64,000 nucleotides of DNA from Methyloversatilis sp. (GTDB taxonomy: Bacteria > Pseudomonadota > Gammaproteobacteria > Burkholderiales > Rhodocyclaceae), in the NCBI RefSeq assembly GCF_030698125.1, contig NZ_JAUYNV010000051.1, forward strand, positions 1 to 64,000. The letters run 5' to 3'. The position numbers were made by a program, and so were the translations under genes. Positions within the stretch are counted from its first letter, which is position 1. Each line of letters begins with the position of its first letter. Shown here piece by piece: positions 17,311-27,561 of this stretch. The notes beneath the pieces were generated by a model. That model was not told where the DNA came from, searched no databases, and worked only from the letters and a program-made list of their open reading frames with translations.

Positions 17311-17679
17311 TCATGCCTGTGCGTCTGGCGTGTGTGTGTCATGGCGCGGGCCGGACACCGCGGTCAGCAGGGGCCAGACGAAAGCGAACACCAGCACGCC
17401 GACAGCCACCGACAGGCCGATCAGATTGGCCCAGTCGACCCAGTAGCCCATTTCGCTGATCGAAGACCGGGTCACGAAGGGCACCAGCCAGACGGCCAGT
17501 GCGGCAAAGGTTGCTCCGATCACCAGCGATGCCGGAAGCGCTTCCCGCCAGTGGGCGTGCCGGCGCAACAGTGCCGCCGACATGAGCGCAATCCACACCG
17601 CAGCGGCACCCCCTATCCACGGCAATGCGGTCAGCGCGAGTTCGAAAACGATGTTCAGGGCCAGCCATATTTCATACAT
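17311..17679 (-). CDS. Small three-helix membrane protein of the sqr operon
   Basis: A 122-residue protein with three predicted membrane helices (about 3-35, 48-70 and 82-110) and a short His-containing hydrophilic tail. I do not recognise a family. It starts 10 bases after the sqr stop codon, so it is very likely cotranscribed and may anchor or serve as partner of the exported sulfide:quinone oxidoreductase (inference). Confidence 0.65.
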   Translation of the reverse strand: MYEIWLALNIVFELALTALPWIGGAAAVWIALMSAALLRRHAHWREALPASLVIGATFAALAVWLVPFVTRSSISEMGYWVDWANLIGLSVAVGVLVFAFVWPLLTAVSGPRHDTHTPDAQA

Positions 17680-17689
17680 GTCGTTCTCC

Positions 17690-19045
17690 TCACACCCTGC
17701 CCTTGGCCACTGCCATGTAGGCGGGCTTGAGCAGGCGGTATTTCATCAACCAGGCGAAGTAGCTGTCCTGCAGCGGCTCGATCATCGGCAGCGACGGCAC
17801 CAGCCGGCCTTCGTAATCGAACTCGACCAGCAGCGCCGAGCCTTCGCGCAGCAGCAGCGGGCAGGAGGTGTAGCCGTCGAAGCGCTGCGACGGCTCGCCG
17901 CCGGCAATCACGTCGATCAGGTTGCGCGCGACGAGCGGCGCGCTCTTCTTGATGGTCGCCGCCGTCTTGCCGCGCGGCGTGCCATTGATGTCGCCCAGAC
18001 CGAACACGTTCGGGTAGCGCCGGTGGCGCAGCGTGTCCTTGTCCACCTCCAGCCAGCCGCCGGCGGCGAACGGACCGTCCTGCCAGGCGAGCGGACTGTT
18101 CTTCACCGCGTCCGGTGCGCGCATCGGCGGCACCACGTGGATGAAGTCGTAGCCCAGTTCGTTGCGCTCGCCCTCGGGTGTCAGGAAGGTGGCGCGCCGC
18201 GTGCCGATGTCGATCGCGACCAGCTTGCTGTTGAAGGTGACCGGCACGTCCAGGTCGGCCCAGCGGCGGAGCACATCGTCATTGACCGGCTTCACGCTGA
18301 AGATGTTGTCGAGCGCGGAGTGGAAGCTCACTTTCGACGCGGCCTGCGTGCCCGCTTCGCGCAGGCGGTCGACCAGCATGAAGGTCATCTTCAGCGGCGC
18401 ACCGGCGCACTTGAGCGGCGTCGCCGGAAGCGTCATCAGTGCCTCGCCGCCCTGCCGGCGGAAGGCATCCATCGCCAGCCAGGTCGCCTGCGCCGCCTGC
18501 GGACCGGGATACACGCTGGTCAGGCCGTTGGCGCCGATGGCCGACACGTCCATGCCGTCGATCTGCGCGTAGTCGAGGTGCAGGCCGGTCGCCACCACCA
18601 GATAGTCATAGCGGATGCGCTGGCCGCCTTCGGTGATCAGGGTGCTGGCGTCGGGGTCGAACCCGGCCGCCATGTCCTTCACCCATTCGACGCGGCCGGG
18701 CAGCAGGTCGGCGTTGCGGTCGCTCACCTTGTCCACCGGCCAGATGCCGGTCGCCACCAGCGTGTAGCCCGGCTGGTAGTTGTGGATTTCCTTGCGGTCG
18801 ACAATCGTGATCTTCGCGCCGTCGAGTTCGCGCGAAAGGCGATTGGCGATGGCCACGCCGCCCAGCCCGCTGCCGGCGATGACGATGTGCGCCGAGGTTT
18901 TCACCGCCGCCCGCGCCGGGCGCGGTGTTGCAGCGCCAAGTGCCGCAGCGCCCAGCGGCACTGCCGAGGCGCGCAGCATGAAGCGCCGCCGGCCGATGTC
19001 CGGCAGCGCAGTCGATACAGCGACCTCCGGTTTCCCGTGTTTCAT
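17690..19045 (-). CDS. sqr: Tat-exported type II sulfide:quinone oxidoreductase
   Basis: A 451-residue FAD protein that oxidises sulfide to sulfane sulfur and reduces quinone. The N-terminal Tat signal contains RRRFMLRAS (about 19-27) and ends near PRPARAA. The dinucleotide fold GSGLGG is at 58-63. The two catalytic cysteines sit in the type II (human SQOR-like) contexts LPATPLKCAGAPLK (C213) and YTSCPLLL (C395); a third upstream Cys typical of type I is absent. ATG at 19045 has a strong GGAGGAG site. Export is unusual for type II SQR, which normally faces the cytoplasm. A flavocytochrome c sulfide dehydrogenase flavoprotein is a less likely alternative. It is controlled by the sigma-54 promoter at 19257-19273. 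Confidence 0.85.
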   Translation of the reverse strand: MKHGKPEVAVSTALPDIGRRRFMLRASAVPLGAAALGAATPRPARAAVKTSAHIVIAGSGLGGVAIANRLSRELDGAKITIVDRKEIHNYQPGYTLVATGIWPVDKVSDRNADLLPGRVEWVKDMAAGFDPDASTLITEGGQRIRYDYLVVATGLHLDYAQIDGMDVSAIGANGLTSVYPGPQAAQATWLAMDAFRRQGGEALMTLPATPLKCAGAPLKMTFMLVDRLREAGTQAASKVSFHSALDNIFSVKPVNDDVLRRWADLDVPVTFNSKLVAIDIGTRRATFLTPEGERNELGYDFIHVVPPMRAPDAVKNSPLAWQDGPFAAGGWLEVDKDTLRHRRYPNVFGLGDINGTPRGKTAATIKKSAPLVARNLIDVIAGGEPSQRFDGYTSCPLLLREGSALLVEFDYEGRLVPSLPMIEPLQDSYFAWLMKYRLLKPAYMAVAKGRV

Positions 19046-19256
19046 GAATGTCTCCTCCCGGCTTTTCGCCTTGTCGGAATGGCTCACGCAAAGGTCTGCA
19101 GACGCGGCCATGAGAGCGCGTCGCGGATCAAGCAGGCCAGACCCGAAAAACCTGCTCGCCGCAGCATGCAGTGCGAGCGGACGCCGCCGCCCGGAGAGGC
19201 ATCCGGGTTTCGGATCCGCCAGATTCAAGGCGCACGGCATGGCCGTATCCATGACA

Positions 19257-19273
19257 TATCAAGTCTCGTGCCA
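19257..19273 (-). promoter_or_regulatory. Sigma-54 (-24/-12) promoter of the sqr operon
   Basis: Minus-strand sequence TGGCACGAGACTTGATA fits TGGCAC-N5-TTGCW with one change in the -12 element. It leaves a leader of about 210 bases before sqr. The divergent sigma-54 activator gene lies on the other side, and the inverted repeat at 19368-19399 is about 95-125 bases upstream, a normal enhancer distance. Confidence 0.75.
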
Positions 19274-19367
19274 GCACGATGACAAAGATCAAAAATCCAT
19301 ATGGATGAGTGGTTTGGCGAACTACCCGAACGGGCAGTACTTGACCTTGGAGCTGCCAGCGACACAG

Positions 19368-19399
19368 ACTGACAGCCCGATCACGTCAGAACTGTCAGT
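19368..19399. promoter_or_regulatory. Inverted repeat, probable FisR enhancer site for sqr
   Basis: ACTGACAG (19368-19375) and CTGTCAGT (19392-19399) form a perfect 8-base inverted repeat with a 16-base spacer, immediately before the fisR-like start. It could serve both as enhancer for sqr and as an autoregulatory site. A similar pair (GCTGACAG, 15-base spacer, CTGGCAGT) precedes the Rieske gene promoter. Confidence 0.6.
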
Positions 19400-19402
19400 G
19401 CC

Positions 19403-20746
<1,344 letters not shown>

Positions 20747-20779
20747 AACCGGCGCTGCGGGCGGCGCGATTGCGCCATC

Positions 20780-20810
20780 GCTGACAGGCAGCCCTGCCTG
20801 CGCTGGCAGT
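20780..20810. promoter_or_regulatory. Probable FisR enhancer site before the Rieske gene
   Basis: GCTGACAG (20780-20787) and CTGGCAGT (20803-20810) form an imperfect inverted repeat with a 15-base spacer. They resemble the pair ahead of sqr and lie 63-93 bases upstream of the sigma-54 promoter at 20873. Confidence 0.5.
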
Positions 20811-20872
20811 GCGGCAGTGGATGCCCACCGGTGCTCCGCCCGCAAACGGCGCGCAGCGGCGCACCGACCGGG

Positions 20873-20888
20873 TGGCACGCGGATTGCG
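20873..20888 (+). promoter_or_regulatory. Sigma-54 promoter of the Rieske gene
   Basis: TGGCACGCGGATTGCG matches TGGCAC-N5-TTGC without a mismatch in the core bases. The leader to the Rieske ATG is about 170 bases. It places the Rieske gene under the adjacent FisR-like activator. Confidence 0.75.
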
Positions 20889-21056
20889 AATGTCCAGTGA
20901 CAGAAACCGGCAACCGGGCGCAGGCAGCGCCCCGCTCGACCGCGCGGGCCGCGCGCCCTTCAACACGCGTGCAGCCCGTGCGTGCGGCCCCGATGCCCGC
21001 CGTGACCCGGGTCGCCGGCTTCGTCCTTTTCCGCATGCTTCACCGGAGCCCGTGCC

Positions 21057-21680
21057 ATGACCCACACGACCGAACTGCCCGCCCTCCTCCCGCACGCAAT
21101 GTGCGCCGACCGCCGCCGCCTGCTGATCGCCACCACCGGCGTCGGCGCAATTGCCGTCGCAGCGACCGCCGTTCCCTTCCTGTCCAGCTTCGCGCCTTCC
21201 GATCGGGCACGCGCCGCCGGCGCGCCGGTCGAAGCCGACGTAAGCAAGCTGGCGCCGGGCGCCATGATGACCGTCGAATGGCGCGGCAAACCGGTGTGGG
21301 TGCTGCACCGCACGCCCGACATGCTGGCCGCGCTCGATCGACACGAAGCACGGCTGGCCGACGCCGCATCGGCCGAGGCCGAGCAGCCCGGCTATGCCGC
21401 CAACCGCGAGCGCGCGCGCCGCGCCGACTATCTGGTGGTGATCGGCATCTGCACCCACCTCGGCTGCTCGCCGACCGAAAAGATCGACACCGGCAGCAGC
21501 TCCGGGCTGGGCGACGACTGGCCGGGCGGCTTCCTGTGCCCCTGCCACGGTTCGACCTTCGACCTCGCAGGACGCGTGTTCCGCAACCAGCCGGCGCCGA
21601 CCAACCTCGAAGTGCCGCCCTACCAGTGGCTGTCGGATACGCGGCTGCTGATCGGGGACGACGGGCGTGGCGAGGCCTGA
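21057..21680 (+). CDS. petA: Solitary Rieske iron-sulfur protein (bc1-type)
   Basis: A 207-residue Rieske protein with an N-terminal Tat-type anchor (DRRRLLIATTGVGAIAVAATAVPFL). The two 2Fe-2S loops are CTHLGC (ligands C132 and H134) and CPCH (ligands C161 and H164), with C137/C163 as the disulfide pair. Such proteins are normally encoded with cytochrome b and c1 as petABC; no such partners are nearby. The sigma-54 promoter suggests it is made during sulfide oxidation, perhaps exchanging into the bc1 complex that re-oxidises quinol from SQR (inference). The defence island begins about 290 bases downstream. Confidence 0.9.
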   Translation: MTHTTELPALLPHAMCADRRRLLIATTGVGAIAVAATAVPFLSSFAPSDRARAAGAPVEADVSKLAPGAMMTVEWRGKPVWVLHRTPDMLAALDRHEARLADAASAEAEQPGYAANRERARRADYLVVIGICTHLGCSPTEKIDTGSSSGLGDDWPGGFLCPCHGSTFDLAGRVFRNQPAPTNLEVPPYQWLSDTRLLIGDDGRGEA

Positions 21681-21971
21681 CTGCGGGAAGGGCGGTTGAT
21701 CGTTGCCCCGACGGGGGCAGCGGAAGCAGGGCGTTCCCGGCCCGATGAGCGCGGGGTTATGCCGCGCGGCAAGGTATCGCTGTCAGATGTGATTTCAAAG
21801 GAGCCAGCGCAACGGGCTGGCGTGACCTCGCCACCTTCTCTGAGTTACCGCACCACCTATGCAAAGGCTGTAAATGCATACACTTCAGGGGCTTAGACAA
21901 GCGTATTGCTAGGATGCTTCACAGGGCGTAATGTCCGCAATCATTCCCAGCGATGAAATGTGGTGACAAGC

Positions 21972-23255
21972 ATGGCAACAGAGCTAAGAACAGGCCTCGA
22001 GATCGATATCGACGCTGCGTACCGGTACCTCGCGATCGCGCGGCAACATCATTCGCAAGCTGACATAGCTTCGTATCTGGACGTCAATGTCAAAACCGTC
22101 CAGCGTTGGGAGGCCCGGCAGTCGATGCCCAAGCCTTATCTGACGCATGCCCTGCGGCAGTTGATCCTTCCGTTCGGCATGCCGAAAACCGATGACGCCG
22201 AGTTCACCTTCATTGATCTCTTTGCGGGAGTGGGCGGAATCCGGGCAGCTTTTGAGGGAATCGGCGGACGTTGTGTCTTTACGAGTGAGTGGGACACCTA
22301 CGCGCAGAAGACCTACGCCGAGAACTTTCCTGACGGACATCTCATCGCAGGCGACATAACCAAGATCGCTGCGAGCGACATACCGCACCACGACGTATTG
22401 TTGGCAGGCTTTCCGTGCCAGCCTTTTTCGATTGCCGGTGTGAGCAAGAAGAACGCACTCGGGCGTGCGCACGGCTTCCACGACGAAACGCAAGGAACAT
22501 TGTTCTTCGACGTATGCCGGATCATTGATGAGAAAAGGCCGCGCGCTTTTCTGCTGGAGAATGTCAAGAACCTCGTGTCACATGACAAGGGCCGCACTTT
22601 TGACGTCATCCGCAGATCGCTTCAGGAACTTGGCTACTTCATCCATACCCGCGTGATCGATGGTGCCCACTTCACACCGCAACACAGGGAGAGGATCATC
22701 ATTGTCGGATTCCGCGAGAATTCAGCCTTCGATTTCGATGCGCTCCCACTGACGCCCAAGGGCAGCAAGGTCATGCGTGACATCCTGCACCGCACGGACG
22801 GTAGCGAACCTGAGATCGAGGCGGACGGTGATCGTTTTTTCGATCACAGGGGTTGCAAGGTCCCCGACAAATACACGCTCACGGACAAGCTGTGGTCGTA
22901 TCTGCAGCGTTACGCAGACAAGCACAAGGCCAAAGGCAATGGCTTCGGCTTCGGACTGGTGTTTCCAGACAGTGTGTCCCGCACATTGTCGGCGCGTTAC
23001 TACAAGGATGGTTCGGAAATTCTTGTCTGGCAGGGTGAGGGCCGGAATCCTCGACGCCTTACTCCAAGAGAATGCGCAAGACTGATGGGGTTTCCTGATA
23101 CCTACAGGATTCCAGTGTCGGATACTCGTGCCTACAAGCAGTTCGGAAATTCAGTTGTTGTTGATGTGATTCGTCATGTCGCAAGCCTGATGAAACCCGC
23201 ACTGACTTCCGACGGGCAGGAGCCTGAACTCCCTTTGCGCTTCAAGAACGCCTGA
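21972..23255 (+). CDS. EcoRII-type DNA (cytosine-5) methyltransferase with N-terminal HTH
   Basis: A 427-residue C5 methylase. An N-terminal helix-turn-helix (about 15-60, [18 protein letters not shown]) precedes the catalytic domain: motif [16 protein letters not shown] (82 on), motif [10 protein letters not shown] with the nucleophile C149, the ENV motif LLENVKNL, motif VIII PQHRERI and motif X QFGNSVVV. With the adjacent EcoRII-like nuclease, the likely target is CCWGG, as for M.EcoRII and Dcm (inference). The HTH may repress its own promoter, as in M.EcoRII. ATG at 21972 is preferred over the GTG at 21960. Confidence 0.9.
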   Translation: MATELRTGLEIDIDAAYRYLAIARQHHSQADIASYLDVNVKTVQRWEARQSMPKPYLTHALRQLILPFGMPKTDDAEFTFIDLFAGVGGIRAAFEGIGGRCVFTSEWDTYAQKTYAENFPDGHLIAGDITKIAASDIPHHDVLLAGFPCQPFSIAGVSKKNALGRAHGFHDETQGTLFFDVCRIIDEKRPRAFLLENVKNLVSHDKGRTFDVIRRSLQELGYFIHTRVIDGAHFTPQHRERIIIVGFRENSAFDFDALPLTPKGSKVMRDILHRTDGSEPEIEADGDRFFDHRGCKVPDKYTLTDKLWSYLQRYADKHKAKGNGFGFGLVFPDSVSRTLSARYYKDGSEILVWQGEGRNPRRLTPRECARLMGFPDTYRIPVSDTRAYKQFGNSVVVDVIRHVASLMKPALTSDGQEPELPLRFKNA

Positions 23256-23414
23256 CGTCACCTATGCTGGCAGAAGCGTACGTTCCAGGGTTCTCCTCCT
23301 CGCGTCGGGGCGATTCGTGATTCAAGCAATCTAACCCGCCTCTGTTCAGCGCGACGCGAATGTAAACTCGCCTTCTGCTTATTCGAATGCAACTGACATC
23401 TCATGTGGCTCTTC

Positions 23415-23885
23415 ATGGCTGATGTTGTCGACAAGGCAACGCGTAGCCGGATGATGTCGGGTATCCGGGCGAAGGATACCTACCCAGAGACTTTTGTACG
23501 GAAAGGCCTGCATGCGCAGGGTTTTCGCTACCGCCTCCATGTCAAGGGCCTTCCGGGAAGTCCTGATATCGTTCTACCGAAGTACGGAGCGTTGATATCG
23601 ATAATGGGATGCTTCTGGCATGGTCACGACTGCCGCTATTTCAAGGTTCCAGCCACGCGCACGGATTTCTGGTTGAAGAAGATCGAAGAGAACCGCGCAC
23701 GTGACGCGCGGAACCTTGCCAGTCTGCAAGCACAAGGCTGGCGGACCCTCGTTGTCTGGGAATGCGCGATCAGAGCTGGCGGCAAGGTGAAGCCTTCACT
23801 GGATGTCATCGCACTCATATCCGAATGGCTGCGAAGTGGGGCAATCAGCGCCGAAGTGAATGAGAATGGAATGCTGGAGGGTTGA
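23415..23885 (+). CDS. vsr: Very short patch repair endonuclease Vsr
   Basis: A 156-residue T:G mismatch nicking enzyme that corrects deamination of 5-methylcytosine at Dcm-type sites. Key residues fall at the same positions as in E. coli Vsr: D51 (SPDIVL) and H69 within GCFWHGHDC (65-73), followed by FKVPATRTDFW. The start MADVVDKATRS at 23415 matches the family N-terminus. Its stop overlaps the start of the nuclease gene, giving an M-V-R order in one transcript. Confidence 0.95.
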   Translation: MADVVDKATRSRMMSGIRAKDTYPETFVRKGLHAQGFRYRLHVKGLPGSPDIVLPKYGALISIMGCFWHGHDCRYFKVPATRTDFWLKKIEENRARDARNLASLQAQGWRTLVVWECAIRAGGKVKPSLDVIALISEWLRSGAISAEVNENGMLEG

Positions 23886-25132
23886 TGTTTTCGGACTCGA
23901 TTGCGAATTACTTCGAAGGCGTAGCTGCCAAGCACCTCAGCGCGGTTGACGCGCGCCCCGAGCGATCGAACCAGCACGAGATCGGTGGGCTGGTAAAAGT
24001 TGGTTTCAAGCAGTTCCTCGGGGAGCCGCTAAGGGGTGAGATCAACCGCTTCGAAGCAAGTCTTGTCTACTTGTCGGATGCAGACGAATCGCCTGTCATG
24101 TGCAAAGACACCGTGACATGGTACGGCGCAACGCGTCGCGATCCCGAACGCCCCCTCGAGTATCGCCTGTACTACCCGACCAATGCCGTCACGTCGCAGC
24201 TGGCAGAAGGGGACTTCTTTCTGATTGCAAAACGCACAGACGGGACGCTGCTACTGGTTTTCTGTCCTCCGGAGTCTACGGTCGAGGCGCAGCTGCGAGC
24301 TGTATTCGGGCTGGGTGCTGTTGGAGACTCATTCCGGAGTGGTGAGATATCTGTTTCTGCACTGATCCTTCCGGTAAGGCTCTTGCTGGAAGAGATCGGC
24401 CTTGTCACCCGGGAACAGGATGAACGCGGTCAATGGCTGGCACTTCTTGTCGAGAGCTTTGGCGGCGAGGTTTTTCCGGCCACCACTGAGTTCTCGGCTC
24501 TGGCCCGGAAAACTCTGAGCGGCGAGCTCGATCCTGTTGCGGATCCCGACACCGCGCTTATGGCGTGGATGGATCATGAGGAGTTCCTGTTTCGTATCTA
24601 TGAGCGCCACATCGTGCAACAGAGGTTGCGGCAGGGATTCGGCGAGGACGGCGACGACGTTGATGCGTTCATCGGATATTCGTTGAGCGTCCAGAACCGG
24701 CGCAAATCGCGTGTAGGACATGCGTTCGAGGGGCACCTCGAGCACCTGTTCATGTTCAACGGATTGAAGTTCGAGCGAGCTCGTGGAAAGGGCAAAGTGA
24801 CCGAAAACAATTCCAGACCTGATTTCATGTTTCCGGACTTCGGCGCATATCACGATCCAGAATTTCAAGTGGAACGCCTGACCATGCTGGGGGCCAAAAC
24901 GACTTGCAAAGACCGCTGGCGACAGGTTCTGGCGGAGGCCGAGCGTATCGAACACAAGCACCTCGTAACACTTGAACCGGCAATCAGCGCAACGCAAACA
25001 GCCGAAATGGCTGCGGCAAATCTGCAGTTGGTCGTACCGGAATCAATTCATCCCACTTATAACGCCCAGCAGCGCGAGTTCATACAAAGCTTGCGGGACT
25101 TCGTGGCTGATATCCGGGCAAAGTCTTTCTGA
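23885..25132 (+). CDS. EcoRII-type restriction endonuclease (Type IIE)
   Basis: A 415-residue protein with an N-terminal effector-DNA binding domain (about 1-180) and a C-terminal restriction-fold catalytic domain. The catalytic region includes RPDFMFPDFGAYHD (PD at 312-313) and LGAKTTCKDRWRQVL (about 335-349), the EcoRII hallmark. EcoRII needs a second recognition site as allosteric activator and cuts unmethylated CCWGG. ATG at 23885 overlaps the vsr stop (TGATG). A typical full-length member with no frame damage. Confidence 0.9.
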   Translation: MFSDSIANYFEGVAAKHLSAVDARPERSNQHEIGGLVKVGFKQFLGEPLRGEINRFEASLVYLSDADESPVMCKDTVTWYGATRRDPERPLEYRLYYPTNAVTSQLAEGDFFLIAKRTDGTLLLVFCPPESTVEAQLRAVFGLGAVGDSFRSGEISVSALILPVRLLLEEIGLVTREQDERGQWLALLVESFGGEVFPATTEFSALARKTLSGELDPVADPDTALMAWMDHEEFLFRIYERHIVQQRLRQGFGEDGDDVDAFIGYSLSVQNRRKSRVGHAFEGHLEHLFMFNGLKFERARGKGKVTENNSRPDFMFPDFGAYHDPEFQVERLTMLGAKTTCKDRWRQVLAEAERIEHKHLVTLEPAISATQTAEMAAANLQLVVPESIHPTYNAQQREFIQSLRDFVADIRAKSF

Positions 25133-25388
25133 GGGCAATACGCGAACTTGCGTGGTTCGAGAACGCAGCATCGGCGCTCTGATGGGAAACGAAGCTTGCC
25201 GGACGGGTACTGCCATGCTCGCTTACGGATGCTTTAGCGCCTCGTAGCCTGAAGCCAACAATCGGCAAACATGCGTGAGCACGTCCTGCCCAAACAGCAT
25301 GGAACGTTCATCGCTACCGTAGTCTGACTACGATTCAACTCAAAATATCAAATTGACGGGCATTTGAATAAAGTGTTTGAATCGCAGT

Positions 25389-26126
25389 ATGGCTACGACT
25401 GGAACAAGCAAACTAAACGCGCTCTATACCCGCCTGCCGCCCGGAGCGCCCCTGACCTCGGCCGATCTGGCGGGTCTGGGCATTTCGGCAGACTTGGCCG
25501 TGCACTACGTGCGCGCAGGCTGGCTCACGCGTTTGACGCGCGGGGTGTTCTGCCGCCCGAACGACACGCTGGCGCTGCATCCGAGCCTGTTGCTGCTGCA
25601 GCGCCGCTTCGCCGGTCTGCACGTGGGCGGGAAGTCGGCGCTGGACTGGTACGGCGTGCGTCAGTACGTGGCGCAGCAACCGGTGCTGCAACTGTATGGT
25701 TGGGCGGCCGGGCGCCTGCCGGAGTGGTTCACCGAGCGCTTCCCGGCCGAGTACCACCGCAAGCGCCTGTTCGACGAACAGCCCGACGCACTGCTGCACG
25801 CTGGCCCGTTCGAGAAGCGCAGCGGGGCACCGCAGGTATCGACGCCTGAACGCGCGCTGCTGGAACTGCTGAGCGACGTGGGCGTGCGCCAACCGCTGCA
25901 GGAGGCGCGTGAACTCGTGGAGAGCAGCTACAGTCTTCGCGCCGACGTGCTGCGCGAACTGCTGCAGCGCTGCACGAGCGTCAAGACCGTACGCCTGTGC
26001 CTGCAGCTTGGCCGGGAGGCCTCGATGCCCTGGGCGGCCGCGCTCGATCCTGCCACGCTGCCGACGGGCGGCAACCGGCCCTGGGTGTCCCGATCAGCCG
26101 ACGGCCTGCTGGTGCTCAAGGCATGA
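25389..26126 (+). CDS. abiEi: AbiEi-type antitoxin of a type IV toxin-antitoxin/abortive infection pair
   Basis: A 245-residue protein with an N-terminal winged-helix (LTSADLAGLGISADLAVHYVRAGWLTRLTRGVFCRP, about residues 23-58) that would bind the promoter. A C-terminal domain with STPERALLELLSD is typical of AbiEi-like proteins. It neutralises the nucleotidyltransferase toxin encoded next. Start at ATG 25389. The stop overlaps the toxin start by four bases (ATGA). Confidence 0.85.
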   Translation: MATTGTSKLNALYTRLPPGAPLTSADLAGLGISADLAVHYVRAGWLTRLTRGVFCRPNDTLALHPSLLLLQRRFAGLHVGGKSALDWYGVRQYVAQQPVLQLYGWAAGRLPEWFTERFPAEYHRKRLFDEQPDALLHAGPFEKRSGAPQVSTPERALLELLSDVGVRQPLQEARELVESSYSLRADVLRELLQRCTSVKTVRLCLQLGREASMPWAAALDPATLPTGGNRPWVSRSADGLLVLKA

Positions 26127-27037
26127 ACCAGACTTATCTCGACACCGCGCGTCTGCTGACGCAGGTCGCGCCGCTGGTGTTCGCGGATGACACCTTCGCG
26201 CTGAAGGGCGGCACCACAATCAACCTGTTCGTGCGCGACATGCCGCGCTTGTCGGTGGACCTCGATCAGGTCTTCCCTGACCACAGATTGCCACGTGACG
26301 AGGCGCTGACACGCATCAACGAGGCTGTCCGGCAGTCGGCCCAACGTTTGAAGAAGCAGGGCTTCGAGACCCAAGCGCCGGCAGCGGCGGCTGGAGAAAC
26401 CAAACTGCTGGTCCGCCGTGGCGCCGTGCAGGTCAAGATCGAAGTGAACTTCGTGATGCGGGGCACCGTGAGACCCGTGCGCCGTGCCTCGCTGACGCCG
26501 ACTGCGCGCGATGTGCTGATGGCCGATCTGGAAATTCCGCTGGTATCGCTGGAGGATCTGTACGGAGGCAAGCTGGTCGCAGCGCTTGACCGGCAGCACC
26601 CGCGCGACCTGTTCGACGTAATGCAGCTTTTCGCGCACGAAGGCATCACTCCCGGCATCAGGCGCGCCTTTGTGGTCTATCTGGCCCGCAGCAACCGGCC
26701 GGTGCACGAGGTGCTGTTCCCGCCGTTGCGAAACATCCAGAACGACTTCGAGCACAACTTCAAGGGCATGACAGCAGAGCCCGTGCCGCTGGCAGGCTTG
26801 CTTGAAACACGCGAGCGACTGCTGCGGGAGATTCAGCGCGGGCTGGACGATGACGAGCGGCGCTTCCTGTTGTCGGTGGTGGCTGGCGCGCCCGAATGGG
26901 CGCTGCTGGATGTCGCCGATCTCGAACATCTGCCGGGCGTGCGGTGGAAGCTGCAAAACCTGGCGCAGTTGCAGAAGACCAACCCGAAGAAGTTTGCCGA
27001 GCAGGCTGACTTGCTCGCCGAGCGGCTGAGCGGCTGA
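26123..27037 (+). CDS. abiEii: AbiEii-type nucleotidyltransferase toxin
   Basis: A 304-residue toxin of the AbiEii/AbiGii family. The polymerase-beta-like motifs are FALKGGTTINLF (KGGT 28-31) and RLSVDLDQVF (D46, D48), and the later LEDLYGGKLVAALDRQHPRDLFD segment is characteristic. AbiE acts as a reversible type IV system giving abortive infection against phage. It is the second defence module in the island between the Rieske gene and the DsrE gene. Confidence 0.9.
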   Translation: MNQTYLDTARLLTQVAPLVFADDTFALKGGTTINLFVRDMPRLSVDLDQVFPDHRLPRDEALTRINEAVRQSAQRLKKQGFETQAPAAAAGETKLLVRRGAVQVKIEVNFVMRGTVRPVRRASLTPTARDVLMADLEIPLVSLEDLYGGKLVAALDRQHPRDLFDVMQLFAHEGITPGIRRAFVVYLARSNRPVHEVLFPPLRNIQNDFEHNFKGMTAEPVPLAGLLETRERLLREIQRGLDDDERRFLLSVVAGAPEWALLDVADLEHLPGVRWKLQNLAQLQKTNPKKFAEQADLLAERLSG

Positions 27038-27107
27038 GCAAGGACGTACCCGCATACATCTGGCGGGCGCAGGCGGCCCGTCTGTCGCAGGCCGCCCGCC
27101 GCAAGGA

Positions 27108-27524
27108 TCAGAACGCCACGACCTTGCGGTTCGGCTCCATCAAAGCGCGACCCATGGCATCCGGCTTGGCCGGTGCGATGCCGTCCTTCAGCATGTCCGG
27201 CTTGTGGCCGGTGTTCGGCAGATAGATCGCGCACACCGACGCGGTGGCGCCTTTCTTCATGGCGGCATCCAGCAGTTGCGCGGGCGTGACGTCCCTGGGC
27301 TTGAGCGGCGTGCCGCCGGCGCCCTTCAGCGCGAGGTCGCCGGCCTTGTCGCACAACAGGATGTCGACCTGACCGCCCTGTTCCTGCATCTGGTTGGCCA
27401 GCACCATGGCCATGCCCTGGGTCATGCCGCTTTCGGCGCTGAGGATGACGGTGACGGCCTGCTTGTCGGCCAGTGCGACCGACGACAGGGTGGCAAGTGC
27501 GAGGGTGACGAGTGCTTTCTTCAT
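27108..27524 (-). CDS. Periplasmic DsrE-family protein
   Basis: A 138-residue protein with a signal peptide (MKKALVTLALATLSSVALA) and a DsrE-like fold (AVTVILSAESGMTQGMAMVLANQM, then VDILLCDKAG and SVCAIYLPN). DsrE-type proteins bind sulfane sulfur on a cysteine; the candidates here are in LLCDKAG and SVCAIY. It lies 37 bases after the persulfide-dioxygenase-like gene and shares its sigma-54 promoter, so it probably carries sulfur in the same pathway. Confidence 0.75.
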   Translation of the reverse strand: MKKALVTLALATLSSVALADKQAVTVILSAESGMTQGMAMVLANQMQEQGGQVDILLCDKAGDLALKGAGGTPLKPRDVTPAQLLDAAMKKGATASVCAIYLPNTGHKPDMLKDGIAPAKPDAMGRALMEPNRKVVAF

Positions 27525-27561
27525 GGGTAAGTCTCCGGTGGTGAGTGGAAGGTGTGGCGTT

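Noticed and set aside
17582-19282. Long plus-strand frame opposite sqr
   Set aside because: Shadow frame; sqr has catalytic motifs, signal peptide and ribosome binding site.
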